Of a stretch of DNA of 64,000 bases, positions 25,490-34,759 are shown one piece after another (the first letter of the stretch is position 1; each line of letters begins with the position of its first letter). Source of the stretch: Flavobacterium reichenbachii (GTDB lineage Bacteria > Bacteroidota > Bacteroidia > Flavobacteriales > Flavobacteriaceae); the NCBI RefSeq assembly GCF_002217435.1, contig NZ_MUHF01000019.1, positions 239,769 through 303,768 on the forward strand, given 5' to 3'. Below the pieces are notes generated by a model. The model ran no database searches. It saw only the letters and a program-made list of their open reading frames with translations, and was not told the origin of the DNA. Made by a program: the position numbers and the translations under genes.

Positions 25490-27151
25490 ATGAAAAAAAT
25501 TACCCTGTTTTTTCTTATTGTATTTACTCAAAGCATTTTTTCCCATACCAAAATTACTGAAACCGAAAAACTTACTGCAACTTGTAAAGTATGGGGTTTC
25601 TTAAAATATTATCATCCAAAAGTAGCCGGCGGAGGAGTCGATTGGGATAAACAGCTTTTAGAAAAACTTCCTGAAATAGAAAAAATACAAACCCAAGAAG
25701 CGTTTTCATTGATTCTGGAAAACTGGATCGATGATCTTGGTCCGATTAAAGAAATTGCACCAATTGCCATACCAAAAGATGTGGACTATTTTGATAAAAA
25801 CTTTGATTTATCTTGGATTAAAAGCAATAAATTATTCTCTAAAAAACTTTCGAATAAACTTAAATTTATAGAAAATAATAGATTCCTAGGCGAGCAATTT
25901 TATATTTTTGGATTAGAGCGTGTAGGAAACATTGGTTTGAAAAATGAAAGTAATGCGCATCCAGACTTTACAGATAAGAATTCAAAACTTAGAATGGTAT
26001 TTATGTTCTGGAACGTCGCAGAATATTTTTTCCCTTATAAATACCAAATGGATCAGAATTGGGATACCACTTTAGAAAAAATAATACCTCTTGTTCTTCA
26101 GTCTGAGAATCAGGATGATTTTTATCTGGTAATGAAAAAATTAACTTCTAAGCTGGATGACAGTCATACAGACTTTTATTTGTATTCATCTTCAGAAAAT
26201 GTTCCCAAACTAAAAACATATTTTCCTGCTGACGCAAAAATAATTGAGGAAAAACTCGTCGTTACAGAAATTTTTGCAGATAGTCTGGCTCAAGCAGAAG
26301 ATATAAAAGTTGGAGATGTAATTACTAAAATAAACGATAAAACAATAAAAGAGTATATTTTGGAAAATAGAGATTTGATCTCTGCCTCTAATGAACCTAA
26401 ATATTTAGATAAACTGGTTAAAAAACTTTTAATAAGCAATTCGGATATTGTGAAAGTAGAGTTTTTAAAAAATGGCCAATACAATACAAAAACAATGACT
26501 TGGTATGATTATCATGATTCACATAGAAATGAATTTAAAAAAGGAGCAAGAAAGAAGGAAAAATTTAAACTTTTAGATCATAATATTGGTTACGTAGATA
26601 TGGGAATAATAACCGTCAAAAATCTTCCTGATATGATTGCAACGCTAAAAGATGCCAAAGCAATCATTTTTGATGTAAGAAGTTATCCGAAAGGGACTTA
26701 CCTCGAAATTTCAAAATTTATAAGTTCTAAAGAAAAGAATTTTGTTGTTTGTATGGTTCCAGATTTAAATTATCCGGGAAGGTTTAAGTGGAACAGCCCG
26801 CGAAAAAGCGGTTTTGATAGCAAAGATAATTATAAAGGAAAAGTAATCGTTTTGGTTAACGAGAAAACCCACAGTAATGCAGAATGGACAGCGATGAGCT
26901 TTCAGGCTGCGGGCAATACCACTGTTATTGGAAGCCAGACTTCTGGAGCAGATGGAAATATCTCCGTGTTTAATTTTAAAGGATTTCGTACTTTATTCTC
27001 AGGAATTGGAGTGTTTTATCCAGATAAAAGAGAAACCCAAAGAATAGGAATCGTACCAGACATTGAAGTAAAACCAACCATAAAAGGAATTCAGGAAGGC
27101 AGAGATGAGGTTTTGGATAGAGCTTTATTGTTTATTGAAACTGCGAAATAA
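25490..27151 (+). CDS. S41-family peptidase, copy 1
   Basis: A 553-aa secreted serine peptidase of the C-terminal-processing (tail-specific) family. A signal peptide (MKKITLFFLIVFTQSIFSHT) precedes an N-terminal domain of about 200 residues. A PDZ-like segment follows (DSLAQAEDIKVGDVITKIND, about residues 265-285). The catalytic Ser lies in the family motif VLVNEKTHSNAEWTAMSF near residue 460, with GSQTSGADGN after it. The last block, PDKRETQRIGIVPDIEVKPT, is typical. It is followed 30 nt later by a paralogue, with which it shares near-identical DNA over the first third. The partner base in the Ser/Lys dyad could not be placed with certainty. Substrate unknown. Confidence 0.9.
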   Translation: MKKITLFFLIVFTQSIFSHTKITETEKLTATCKVWGFLKYYHPKVAGGGVDWDKQLLEKLPEIEKIQTQEAFSLILENWIDDLGPIKEIAPIAIPKDVDYFDKNFDLSWIKSNKLFSKKLSNKLKFIENNRFLGEQFYIFGLERVGNIGLKNESNAHPDFTDKNSKLRMVFMFWNVAEYFFPYKYQMDQNWDTTLEKIIPLVLQSENQDDFYLVMKKLTSKLDDSHTDFYLYSSSENVPKLKTYFPADAKIIEEKLVVTEIFADSLAQAEDIKVGDVITKINDKTIKEYILENRDLISASNEPKYLDKLVKKLLISNSDIVKVEFLKNGQYNTKTMTWYDYHDSHRNEFKKGARKKEKFKLLDHNIGYVDMGIITVKNLPDMIATLKDAKAIIFDVRSYPKGTYLEISKFISSKEKNFVVCMVPDLNYPGRFKWNSPRKSGFDSKDNYKGKVIVLVNEKTHSNAEWTAMSFQAAGNTTVIGSQTSGADGNISVFNFKGFRTLFSGIGVFYPDKRETQRIGIVPDIEVKPTIKGIQEGRDEVLDRALLFIETAK

Positions 27152-27183
27152 TCCAAAACTATTGATATTAAACTTAAATTTTG

Positions 27184-28845
27184 ATGAAAAAAATTACTTT
27201 AATTTCCCTCCTTGTATTTTGTCAAACTATTTTTAGTGCTTCTAAAATTACCGAAACGGAAAAACTTGCTGCAACCTGTAAAGTATGGGGTTTCTTAAAA
27301 TATTATCATCCAAAAGTAGCCGGAGGAGGAGTCGATTGGGATAAACAGCTTTTAGAAAAACTTCCTGAAATAGAAAAAGCACAAACCCAAGAAGCGTTTT
27401 CATTGATTCTGGAAAACTGGATCGATGATCTTGGTCCGATTAAAGAAATTGCACCAATTGCCATACCAAAAGATGTGGAATATTTTGATAAAAACTTTGA
27501 TTTATCATGGATTAAAAGCAATAAATTATTCTCTAAAAAGCTTTCGAATAAACTTAAATTTATAGAAAATAATAGATTCCTAGGCGAGCAATTTTATGTG
27601 GGCACAGCAGAAAATGCCGGGAATATTTCTCTGAAAAATGAAAGTTATAAACATCCAGATTTTACAAATAAAAATTCAAAACTTCGAATGATATTTATGT
27701 ACTGGAATTTAATAGAATATTTTTTTCCGGACAAATACCTAATGGGGCAGAAATGGGATACAACTTTAGAGAAAGCAATCCCACTTGTAATTCAATCTGA
27801 CAATCAAGATGATTTTTATCTCACTATGAAAAAATTAGTATCCAGAATAGATGACAGTCATACAGAGTTTTTTATATATTCTTCTTCGAAAACCTCAAAA
27901 ATTAAGAGATATTTTCCTGCTCATGGAAAAATAATTGATGATAAACTGGTTGTTACAGAAATTTTGGGAGATAGTCTTGCACAAGCAGATGATATAAAAA
28001 TTGGAGATATAGTTACTAAAATTAATGATAAAACTATAAAAGAAATTATCTTAGAAAATAGAGATTTGATTTGCGCTTCTAATGAACCTAAATATTTAGA
28101 GAAGCTGGTTAATACTATTTTATTGAGCAATTCAGATACTGTAAAAGTAGAATTTTTTAAAAATGGCAAGTACATTACAAAAGAAATGACGTGGTTTAAT
28201 TATCATGATTCTCATAGAAATGAATTTAAAAAAGGAGCACAAAAAAAGCCGGAAAAATTTAAACTCTTAGATCATAATATTGGTTACGTAAATATGGGAG
28301 TTATAAAACCGAAACATATCCCGGACATGATAGCAGTCTTAAAATCTACGAAAGCAATCGTTTTTGATATGAGAAATTACCCGAATGGGACTTTTAAAGA
28401 AATTGCAGAATTTATAAACCCTCAGGAAAAGAAATTTGCCATTTATACACATCCGGATTTGAGTTATCCGGGAAAATTTAAATGGAGCAGCGGCACTACA
28501 ATTGGTTTTGACAACAAAGATTATTACAAAGGCAAAGTTATTGTTTTACTAAACGAGAAATCTCAAAGTCAGGCAGAATGGACGGCAATGTGCTTTCAAA
28601 CTTCAGGTCATACAACTATTATAGGAAGTCAAACCGCTGGTGCAGACGGGAATGTTTCTGAATTTGATTTTGAAGGATTTCATACCTTATTCTCAGGAAT
28701 TGGAGTCTTTTATCCAGACAAAAGAGAAACACAAAGAATTGGTATCGTGCCAGATATCGAAGTGAAACCAACAATTCAGGGAATTCAGGAAGGAAAAGAT
28801 GAGGTTTTAGACAGAGCTTTAACATTTATTGAAACAGGGAAGTAA
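27184..28845 (+). CDS. S41-family peptidase, copy 2 (tandem paralogue)
   Basis: A 553-aa paralogue of the preceding gene with the same order: signal peptide (MKKITLISLLVFCQTIFSAS), N-terminal domain, PDZ-like segment (DSLAQADDIKIGDIVTKIND), catalytic Ser in VLLNEKSQSQAEWTAMCF and the ending RIGIVPDIEVKPT. The frame begins with TTG at 27181, but the ATG three bases later aligns with the start of copy 1. From 27247 to about 27593 the DNA is nearly identical to copy 1, then the middle diverges (tracts such as VGTAENAGNISLK replace FGLERVGNIGLK), and the 3' end is similar again. This pattern suggests recent duplication or gene conversion. Confidence 0.9.
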   Translation: MKKITLISLLVFCQTIFSASKITETEKLAATCKVWGFLKYYHPKVAGGGVDWDKQLLEKLPEIEKAQTQEAFSLILENWIDDLGPIKEIAPIAIPKDVEYFDKNFDLSWIKSNKLFSKKLSNKLKFIENNRFLGEQFYVGTAENAGNISLKNESYKHPDFTNKNSKLRMIFMYWNLIEYFFPDKYLMGQKWDTTLEKAIPLVIQSDNQDDFYLTMKKLVSRIDDSHTEFFIYSSSKTSKIKRYFPAHGKIIDDKLVVTEILGDSLAQADDIKIGDIVTKINDKTIKEIILENRDLICASNEPKYLEKLVNTILLSNSDTVKVEFFKNGKYITKEMTWFNYHDSHRNEFKKGAQKKPEKFKLLDHNIGYVNMGVIKPKHIPDMIAVLKSTKAIVFDMRNYPNGTFKEIAEFINPQEKKFAIYTHPDLSYPGKFKWSSGTTIGFDNKDYYKGKVIVLLNEKSQSQAEWTAMCFQTSGHTTIIGSQTAGADGNVSEFDFEGFHTLFSGIGVFYPDKRETQRIGIVPDIEVKPTIQGIQEGKDEVLDRALTFIETGK

Positions 28846-28910
28846 TTTTTTTGTCCTGTCATTCCTGAGAAACGAAAGATCACATCGGTAAAACCTACAC
28901 AACAAAACCC

Positions 28911-28930
28911 GGCAGGTTTTAAAACTTGCC
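28911..28930. repeat. short GGCAGGTTTT hairpin
   Basis: GGCAGGTTTT followed by AAAACTTGCC, one mismatch that is a G.U in RNA. It lies downstream of the S41 pair and resembles the GACCCGACAGGTTT hairpin at 57591-57623. It may terminate the upstream transcript, although no T-run follows. Confidence 0.5.
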
Positions 28931-29015
28931 AGATTTACTATACGCAATGTCCAATTGCACAGAATTGCTATTCTTTTAATATTGTCGTAATTTTGACCAC
29001 TTTAAAATTATAACC

Positions 29016-29795
29016 TTGAATTCGACACCAATAATTACCGATACACACACGCATTTATATTCTGAAGAATTTGATCAGGATCGTGACGAAATGATTCAAA
29101 GAGCGATTAATGCCGGAATCACACGTTTTTTTATTCCCGCAATCGATGCAGCGGCAACGCAGTCAATGTACGATTTAGAGAAAAATTATCCTGAAAATAT
29201 ATTTTTGATGATGGGTTTGCATCCCACTTACGTGAAAGATAATTATCTGGACGAATTAAAGCATGTAGAAACCGAATTGTCAAAGCGAAAATTCTACGCT
29301 GTCGGCGAAATCGGAATCGATTTATATTGGGATAAAACCCATCTTAAAGAACAGCAAATCGCTTTTAAAACCCAGATTCAGCTGGCAAAACAATACAAAC
29401 TTCCAATCGTAATTCATTGTCGTGAAGCTTTTGATGAAATCTTCGAAATTCTGGAAGAAGAAAAATCTGAAGATTTGTTTGGGATTTTTCATTGTTTTTC
29501 CGGAACTTTATTACAAGCACAACAGGCAATTTCGTATAACATGAAATTAGGAATTGGAGGCGTGGTAACGTTCAAAAACGGAAAGATAGATCAGTTTCTA
29601 AATCAGATCGCTTTAAAACATATTGTGTTAGAAACAGATTCGCCCTATTTAGCGCCAATTCCGTATCGAGGAAAAAGAAACGAAAGCAGCTATTTGGTCA
29701 ATGTTATTTCAAAACTTGCAGCTATTTATGAGGTCTCTGAAGAAGAAATCACAGCAATAACAACACAAAATTCAAAAGACGTTTTTGGGATTTAA
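29016..29795 (+). CDS. TatD-family metal-dependent hydrolase
   Basis: A 259-aa TIM-barrel hydrolase of the TatD DNase family, cytoplasmic. The metal ligands are visible: THTHLY near the N-terminus, VGEIGIDLYWD (Glu), IVIHCREA, FHCFSG and LETDSPYLAP (Asp). The only start that keeps the HxH metal motif is TTG at 29016, because no in-frame ATG exists between the upstream stop (28977-28979) and residue 23. Length equals the family norm. Members act as 3'-5' exonucleases or deoxyribonucleases in repair and DNA turnover; which applies here is unknown. It is followed by the acyltransferase-asparaginase pair. Confidence 0.93.
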   Translation: MNSTPIITDTHTHLYSEEFDQDRDEMIQRAINAGITRFFIPAIDAAATQSMYDLEKNYPENIFLMMGLHPTYVKDNYLDELKHVETELSKRKFYAVGEIGIDLYWDKTHLKEQQIAFKTQIQLAKQYKLPIVIHCREAFDEIFEILEEEKSEDLFGIFHCFSGTLLQAQQAISYNMKLGIGGVVTFKNGKIDQFLNQIALKHIVLETDSPYLAPIPYRGKRNESSYLVNVISKLAAIYEVSEEEITAITTQNSKDVFGI

Positions 29796-29858
29796 CTTAT
29801 GCCTTACAAAACTTTAATTTTTTTTTTGTTCTTTTGCCCACTTAAATCAAGATAAATA

Positions 29859-30995
29859 ATGCAGAAATTTGATGCCATTCGACCGTTTTATGATTCCGAA
29901 ATAAATGAAGCTCTTCATGATGTTGTAAATCACCCGATGATGAAAACAATGATGAACTTTACTTTTCCGGAAGTTGAAGATGAGGTTTGGAAGGATCAAT
30001 TAAAGAAAACGCACTCGATTCGCGATTTTCAATGTAATTTTATTTACAATACCATTCAAAAAGTTTTAGAAAAAAGCTCTGAAGGCTTAACAACTTCAGG
30101 TTTTGAGAAACTGGAAAAAAACACTTCATATTTATTTATTTCCAATCACAGAGACATTCTGCTGGATACAACTCTGCTTAATGTTTGTTTATTTGAACAT
30201 GGTTTAGTAATGACCGCCTCTGCAATTGGAGATAATCTGGTAAAAAAAGCTTTTCTGGCAACATTGGCAAAACTAAACAGAAATTTTTTGGTTTTAAGAG
30301 GATTAACGCCTCGTGAAATGCTGCAAAGTTCAAAATTACTGGCCGAATATATGGGACAGTTACTGCTTCGCGAAAATCGTTCGGTTTGGATTGCACAAAG
30401 AGAAGGAAGAACAAAAGACGGAAATGACGAAACAAATCCCGGAGTTTTAAAAATGATCGGAATGGGATCTGATGAACCAAATTTAATGGATTATTTTAAG
30501 AAATTAAGAATCGTTCCGGTTTCTATTTCTTACGAATATGACCCGACAGATGTTCTAAAAATGCCGCAATTAATGGCAGAAGCAAACAATAAAGTATACG
30601 TAAAAGATAAAAATGAAGATTTCATGACCATTTTGAGTGGTATCATGGGAACTAAAAAAAGAATACATATTTCTGTAGGCGACGTTTTAGATACAGAAAT
30701 TGATCAGATTGTAGCCGAAAACGATAATGCCAATAAACAAGTTCAGGCTTTGGCACAAACTATCGACGATACAATTCTGAAAAATTATCAGTTGTGGCCG
30801 ACCAACTTTATTGCCTACGACATCTTAAACGAAACCAATAAATTTTCGCATTTGTATAAAGAAAGCGAAAAGTCTCTCTTTGAGCGTCGTTTAGAAATGA
30901 GAATCGGAAGCGATAACCCTGTTACAAGACAAGGTTTTCTGGCGATGTACGCCAATCCGGTGGTCAATAAATTAAAATACCAAGATGTCATCTAA
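29859..30995 (+). CDS. 1-acyl-glycerol-phosphate acyltransferase-like protein
   Basis: A 378-aa PlsC/GPAT-like acyltransferase, probably acting at the inner membrane in glycerophospholipid synthesis. The catalytic block is FISNHRDILLDTTLL (about residues 92-106), with the His-Asp pair spaced by one residue more than the standard HX4D. The downstream glycerophosphate-binding block is WIAQREGRTKDGNDETNPG. No membrane helix is obvious. Its stop overlaps the start of the asparaginase gene by 11 nt, so the two are translationally coupled. It may act as an acyl-glycerol-phosphate or glycerol-phosphate acyltransferase; the sequence does not decide. Confidence 0.85.
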   Translation: MQKFDAIRPFYDSEINEALHDVVNHPMMKTMMNFTFPEVEDEVWKDQLKKTHSIRDFQCNFIYNTIQKVLEKSSEGLTTSGFEKLEKNTSYLFISNHRDILLDTTLLNVCLFEHGLVMTASAIGDNLVKKAFLATLAKLNRNFLVLRGLTPREMLQSSKLLAEYMGQLLLRENRSVWIAQREGRTKDGNDETNPGVLKMIGMGSDEPNLMDYFKKLRIVPVSISYEYDPTDVLKMPQLMAEANNKVYVKDKNEDFMTILSGIMGTKKRIHISVGDVLDTEIDQIVAENDNANKQVQALAQTIDDTILKNYQLWPTNFIAYDILNETNKFSHLYKESEKSLFERRLEMRIGSDNPVTRQGFLAMYANPVVNKLKYQDVI

Positions 30996-32013
30996 AGCCA
31001 AAATACTGCTGATTTATACCGGAGGAACCATCGGTATGAGTAAGGATTTTGAGACCGGTGCGCTCAAAGCTTTCAATTTTAGCAAATTGTTGCAAAAAAT
31101 TCCAGAGTTAAAACAATTGGACTGCGAAATCGAAACGGTTTCTTTTGAGAATCCAATTGATTCTTCTAACATGAATCCCGAAATGTGGACTAAAATTGCC
31201 GCAATTATCGAGGAAAACTATATCAGTTTTGACGGCTTTGTGGTACTTCACGGATCAGATACTATGTCTTATTCGGCTTCGGCACTGAGTTTTATGCTGG
31301 AGAATTTAGCAAAACCTGTCGTGTTTACGGGATCACAGCTGCCAATAGGAGATTTGCGAACTGATGCAAAAGAAAATCTAATAACAGCAATTCAGATTGC
31401 ATCTCTTCAGGAAAACGGGAAACCCGTAATTCATGAAGTATGCTTGTATTTTGAATACAAATTGTACCGCGGCAACAGAACTTCAAAAGTAAATGCGGAA
31501 CATTTTAGAGCTTTTACAGCACCAAATTACCCAGAATTGGTAGAATCCGGTGTTCATTTAACGCTTAATTCTCACTTGTTTCTTCCTATAAAAAATGACG
31601 CTAAATTAATTGTTCACAAGAACTTAGATAATCATGTAGCGATTATAAAAATGTTTCCTGGAATGAGCGAAATCGTTTTGGCTTCTATATTATCGACTCA
31701 AGGTTTGAGAGGCATTGTTTTAGAAACTTACGGTTCCGGAAATGCACCAACAGAAGATTGGTTTTTAAATTTAATTAAAAAAGCACTTGAGTCAGGTTTA
31801 CATATTGTAAATGTTACTCAATGTTCTGGCGGAAGCGTTAATATGGGACAATACGAGACCAGTACGGCTTTAAAATCTCTTGGAGTTATTTCGGGAAAAG
31901 ATATTACAACAGAAGCAGCAATTACAAAACTAATGTACCTTTTGGGACACAATATTCCGAAAAATGAGTTCAAAGATATTTTTGAAACGTCATTGCGCGG
32001 GGAGATTTCTTAA
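30985..32013 (+). CDS. ansA: type I (cytoplasmic) L-asparaginase
   Basis: A 342-aa enzyme that hydrolyses asparagine to aspartate and ammonia. The catalytic Thr motifs are both present: ILLIYTGGTIGM at residues 7-18 and FVVLHGSDTMSYSASALSF near residue 85, plus VFTGSQLP. No signal peptide is found, so it is the low-affinity cytoplasmic type. The start is the ATG at 30985, overlapping the upstream gene. A 33-nt perfect palindrome lies between this gene and the convergent MFS gene. Confidence 0.94.
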   Translation: MSSKAKILLIYTGGTIGMSKDFETGALKAFNFSKLLQKIPELKQLDCEIETVSFENPIDSSNMNPEMWTKIAAIIEENYISFDGFVVLHGSDTMSYSASALSFMLENLAKPVVFTGSQLPIGDLRTDAKENLITAIQIASLQENGKPVIHEVCLYFEYKLYRGNRTSKVNAEHFRAFTAPNYPELVESGVHLTLNSHLFLPIKNDAKLIVHKNLDNHVAIIKMFPGMSEIVLASILSTQGLRGIVLETYGSGNAPTEDWFLNLIKKALESGLHIVNVTQCSGGSVNMGQYETSTALKSLGVISGKDITTEAAITKLMYLLGHNIPKNEFKDIFETSLRGEIS

Positions 32014-32046
32014 GTGAAATTTCACCATATAATTGGAATGGCAGAG

Positions 32047-32079
32047 AACTTTGTCAAAGTTTTAAACTTTGACAAAGTT
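32047..32079. repeat. 33-nt perfect palindrome between convergent genes
   Basis: AACTTTGTCAAAGTTT (32047-32062), one T, AAACTTTGACAAAGTT (32064-32079). Each arm is itself a small palindrome, giving four AACTTTG half-sites. It could work as a bidirectional terminator, or be a copy of a dispersed repeat. Confidence 0.8.
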
Positions 32080-32097
32080 GTGGAAAATAGGAATTTA

Positions 32098-33330
32098 TTA
32101 ATTTTTGTATTCAATAGGACAAGTTTCTAAATCCTCTGTAGTTTTTTGATTTTTATAATACACATAAACAATCACAGAAATAACACAGATAATTCCCTGA
32201 ATTGCAACGGTTGTTCTTACGCCAAGCGAATGAGAAATGTATCCGATAATTAAACTTCCAACCGGAATCATTCCCTGATACGCCATCATATAATAACTGA
32301 TACTTCTCGAACGCATGTTTACCGCACTTTGAGTCTGAATGTAGATATTGATAGACGAAGTTTGTCCCATCATTCCAATCCCGCTCAAAGTCATACAAAT
32401 CAATGCGATAGTTAAATTGCTCGAAAGTGCCAAAATTATAATACTGAACCCCATTAGTAAACTTGCAGCAATCATAAATTTATTCATGTTTTTAGATGAT
32501 TTAAGATTGGCAATATAAACGGCAGCCAATACAGAACCAATTCCGGCAGCACTTTCAAACCAGCTGAAAGTTTCTGCGTTTCCGCTAAAGATGTCTTTGG
32601 CAAATACCGGCATCAGCGTATTAAAAGAAATTACAAACATACTGCTGCACATCAGCATTAACAGCATTCTGGCCATTTCGGTTTCTTTTTTTACATAGTC
32701 CAGACCTTCAATAAGATCGTCAAGCATTTTTAGTTTGTTTTCTGATTTGATGTGTGGTGTGATTTTCATCATAAATAAAGAAATCAAAACCGGAACATAG
32801 CTAATGAAATTCCCAATAAAACAAATGTCTTCGCCATAGGTGTGCAGAATAATTCCGGCAAGTGCGGGACCTGCAATTCGGGCAAAATTATTAAGCGTAG
32901 AGTTTAGCGCGACTGCATTTGGGAGATCTTCTTTGTCGTTAACAATATCGATCATCATAGTTTGACGGCAGGTCATATCAAAAGCATTAATAATTCCCTG
33001 AATCAAGCTCAGCGCCAGAATAAAATTGATATTGTATATTTTAAGATAAATTAGCAAAGCCAAAGTTCCAGCCTGAAGCATTGCCAAAGACTGCAGTACA
33101 ATCATAGCGCGGTGTTTGTCGTAACGCCCAATAACACTTCCTGCAATAGGTGCTAAAAACAGGGACGGAATCATACTTAAAAAAGTCGCTAATCCCAGCA
33201 AAAATACAGAACCGGTTATACTATAAACCATCCAGCTTACGGCAGTTTTCTGCATCCAGGTACCAATAACTGAAACAGACTGACCATAAAAAAACAATTT
33301 GAAGTTTTTTGATTTTAACGCTTTAAACAT
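32098..33330 (-). CDS. MFS transporter, EntS-like MFS_3 family
   Basis: A 410-aa facilitator with about 12 membrane segments, beginning FKALKSKNFKLFFYGQSVSV and with SWMVYSITGSVFLLG in helix 1-2. This opening and the motif FLAPIAGSVIGRYDKHRAMI fit the enterobactin-exporter/MFS_3 group. The frame reaches a TTG at 33351, but the ATG at 33330 fits the start of helix 1 and is chosen. It is divergent from a LysR-type regulator, with 90 nt between the ATGs, so it is a probable target. The substrate is unknown; siderophore export is only a family possibility, and no siderophore genes are nearby. Confidence 0.88.
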   Translation of the reverse strand: MFKALKSKNFKLFFYGQSVSVIGTWMQKTAVSWMVYSITGSVFLLGLATFLSMIPSLFLAPIAGSVIGRYDKHRAMIVLQSLAMLQAGTLALLIYLKIYNINFILALSLIQGIINAFDMTCRQTMMIDIVNDKEDLPNAVALNSTLNNFARIAGPALAGIILHTYGEDICFIGNFISYVPVLISLFMMKITPHIKSENKLKMLDDLIEGLDYVKKETEMARMLLMLMCSSMFVISFNTLMPVFAKDIFSGNAETFSWFESAAGIGSVLAAVYIANLKSSKNMNKFMIAASLLMGFSIIILALSSNLTIALICMTLSGIGMMGQTSSINIYIQTQSAVNMRSRSISYYMMAYQGMIPVGSLIIGYISHSLGVRTTVAIQGIICVISVIVYVYYKNQKTTEDLETCPIEYKN

Positions 33331-33398
33331 ATCCTTAAATATTTTATACAAAGTTCGTGATTATGATTTCATTAGAAAAATTAATAATTTTACTGATT

Positions 33399-33416
33399 AT
33401 AAGTAGTAAAACTTAT
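33399..33416. promoter_or_regulatory. candidate LysR operator
   Basis: ATAAGT (33399-33404), 6 nt, ACTTAT (33411-33416), ending 4 nt before the lysR ATG. The location between divergent genes fits a LysR site, though the spacing is T-N14-A rather than the classical T-N11-A. Confidence 0.5.
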
Positions 33417-33420
33417 CTAT

Positions 33421-34290
33421 ATGGAAATTTATCAACTTCAGTATTTTATTAAAACAGCTGAGATTTTGCACTTTACCAAAGCTGCCGAATTGTGTTTTGT
33501 TACACAGTCCGGACTTTCGCAGCAAATTAAAAAACTCGAAGAAGAACTGGGAATGCCTTTGTTTAAGCGAATCGGAAAAAAAGTACAGCTCACAGAAGCG
33601 GGTTCTGTTTTTCTGATTCACGCCAAAAAAGTGGTAGAAAACGTAGAAAATGGTAAACAAGCCATCGAAGATTTAAACGAAATGATTGGCGGTGAACTAA
33701 GAATAGGCGTTACCTATATTTTTGGACTGCTGATTCTGCCTGTTGTTAATGCCTTTGCAAAAAGATACCAAAATCTTAAAATTGTTGTAGAATATGGCAC
33801 AACAGAAGCTTTAGAGCAAAAATTAATGAATAACGAATTAGACTTGGTTTTGGTTATTACCTCGCACGAAATAGATCTTCCTGTTCAGAAAGTGCCTTTG
33901 TTTACTTCGCAAATGGTTATGGCGGTTTCCAAATCACATTCTTTGGCGGTTCTGGATAAGATTGCGTTTAAGAAAATAGAAGAAATTCCGCTGGTTTTAC
34001 CGGGAAAAGGATCAAACTCCAGAGAATTTGTCGAAGAATTGTTCGCCAGAAATAAGATGAAACCTAAAATTTCGATAGAATTAAATTCTATTCACGCTTT
34101 ACTGCAAATGGTACACGACAGTGATTTTGCTACAATTGTGGCAGAAAAAGCCTTAAAAGGCTGGGACGACCTCAAAGCAATCCAGATTACAGGAGTGCCG
34201 ACCAAAAGAGATTCGTTTATGCTCACGATTGGGAGTTATCAAAAAAAGGCTGTAAAATTGTTTATGGAAGAATTTAGGAAAAGCATTTAA
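33421..34290 (+). CDS. LysR-family transcriptional regulator
   Basis: A 289-aa regulator. The N-terminal winged helix-turn-helix is clear: LQYFIKTAEILHFTKAAELC followed by VTQSGLSQQIKKLEEELGMP, then LFKRIGKKVQLTEAG. The C-terminal LysR substrate-binding domain starts near residue 90 with GGELRIGVTYIFG. It is divergent from the MFS_3 transporter, so it probably controls that gene. The position next to a tRNA-Ser gene is probably incidental. The ligand is unknown; the ATG at 33421 is the first in frame and fits the family. Confidence 0.93.
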   Translation: MEIYQLQYFIKTAEILHFTKAAELCFVTQSGLSQQIKKLEEELGMPLFKRIGKKVQLTEAGSVFLIHAKKVVENVENGKQAIEDLNEMIGGELRIGVTYIFGLLILPVVNAFAKRYQNLKIVVEYGTTEALEQKLMNNELDLVLVITSHEIDLPVQKVPLFTSQMVMAVSKSHSLAVLDKIAFKKIEEIPLVLPGKGSNSREFVEELFARNKMKPKISIELNSIHALLQMVHDSDFATIVAEKALKGWDDLKAIQITGVPTKRDSFMLTIGSYQKKAVKLFMEEFRKSI

Positions 34291-34350
34291 AGTAATATTA
34301 GATTTTACTTTTGTAACTCAGATTTTTTTGTGTTCTTTGCAGACCAATTT

Positions 34351-34437
34351 AGAGAGGTGTCCGAGTGGTTGAAGGAGCTAGCCTGGAAAGCTAGTATATG
34401 GGTAACTGTATCGAGGGTTCGAATCCCTTCCTCTCTG
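34351..34437 (+). tRNA. tRNA-Ser (GGA)
   Basis: Acceptor strands AGAGAGG (34351-34357) and CCTCTCT (34430-34436) with a G discriminator. The anticodon stem-loop GCTAGCCTGGAAAGCTAG carries anticodon GGA. A long variable arm (ATATGGGTAACTGTAT) is typical of class II tRNA-Ser. The T-loop is GGTTCGAATCC. The CCA end is not encoded. A hairpin terminator follows. Confidence 0.97.
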
Positions 34438-34444
34438 CAAAAGC

Positions 34445-34482
34445 AAACCGCAATTTCATAAAATATGAAATTGCGGTTTTTT
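34445..34482 (+). terminator. terminator after tRNA-Ser
   Basis: AACCGCAATTTCATA pairs with TATGAAATTGCGGTT, loop AAA, followed by a T-run. Confidence 0.93.
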
Positions 34483-34626
34483 CGTTTTTAAAATTACAGG
34501 ATTTTCTGCGATAGCTATTTAATTTATTCACTTTAATATATTTTTTTAGAAAAAAAACGAGCTGTTTAACGTATTCATTTCTATTGGTTTACTGTTATTT
34601 GTGATGGGATTCAAAATTATTATTAC

Positions 34627-34720
34627 AAAAAGATGTAGCATTTTCATGATAGGTTCGTCTTGATTTAAAATGCTTGAATTTGTCTGATTTACAAAAAATC
34701 TAAGTAAAAAAGATGTAGCA
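34627..34720 (+). repeat. paired AAAAAGATGTAGCA repeats upstream of the serine hydrolase
   Basis: The 14-mer occurs at 34627-34640 and 34707-34720, 80 nt apart, in the 277-nt gap between the tRNA terminator and the serine hydrolase. These could be paired activator sites. No clear -33/-7 promoter was found in the gap, and no gene. Confidence 0.4.
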
Positions 34721-34759
34721 AGTATCAATCATCAATCAAATATTAAATCAATCACCATC

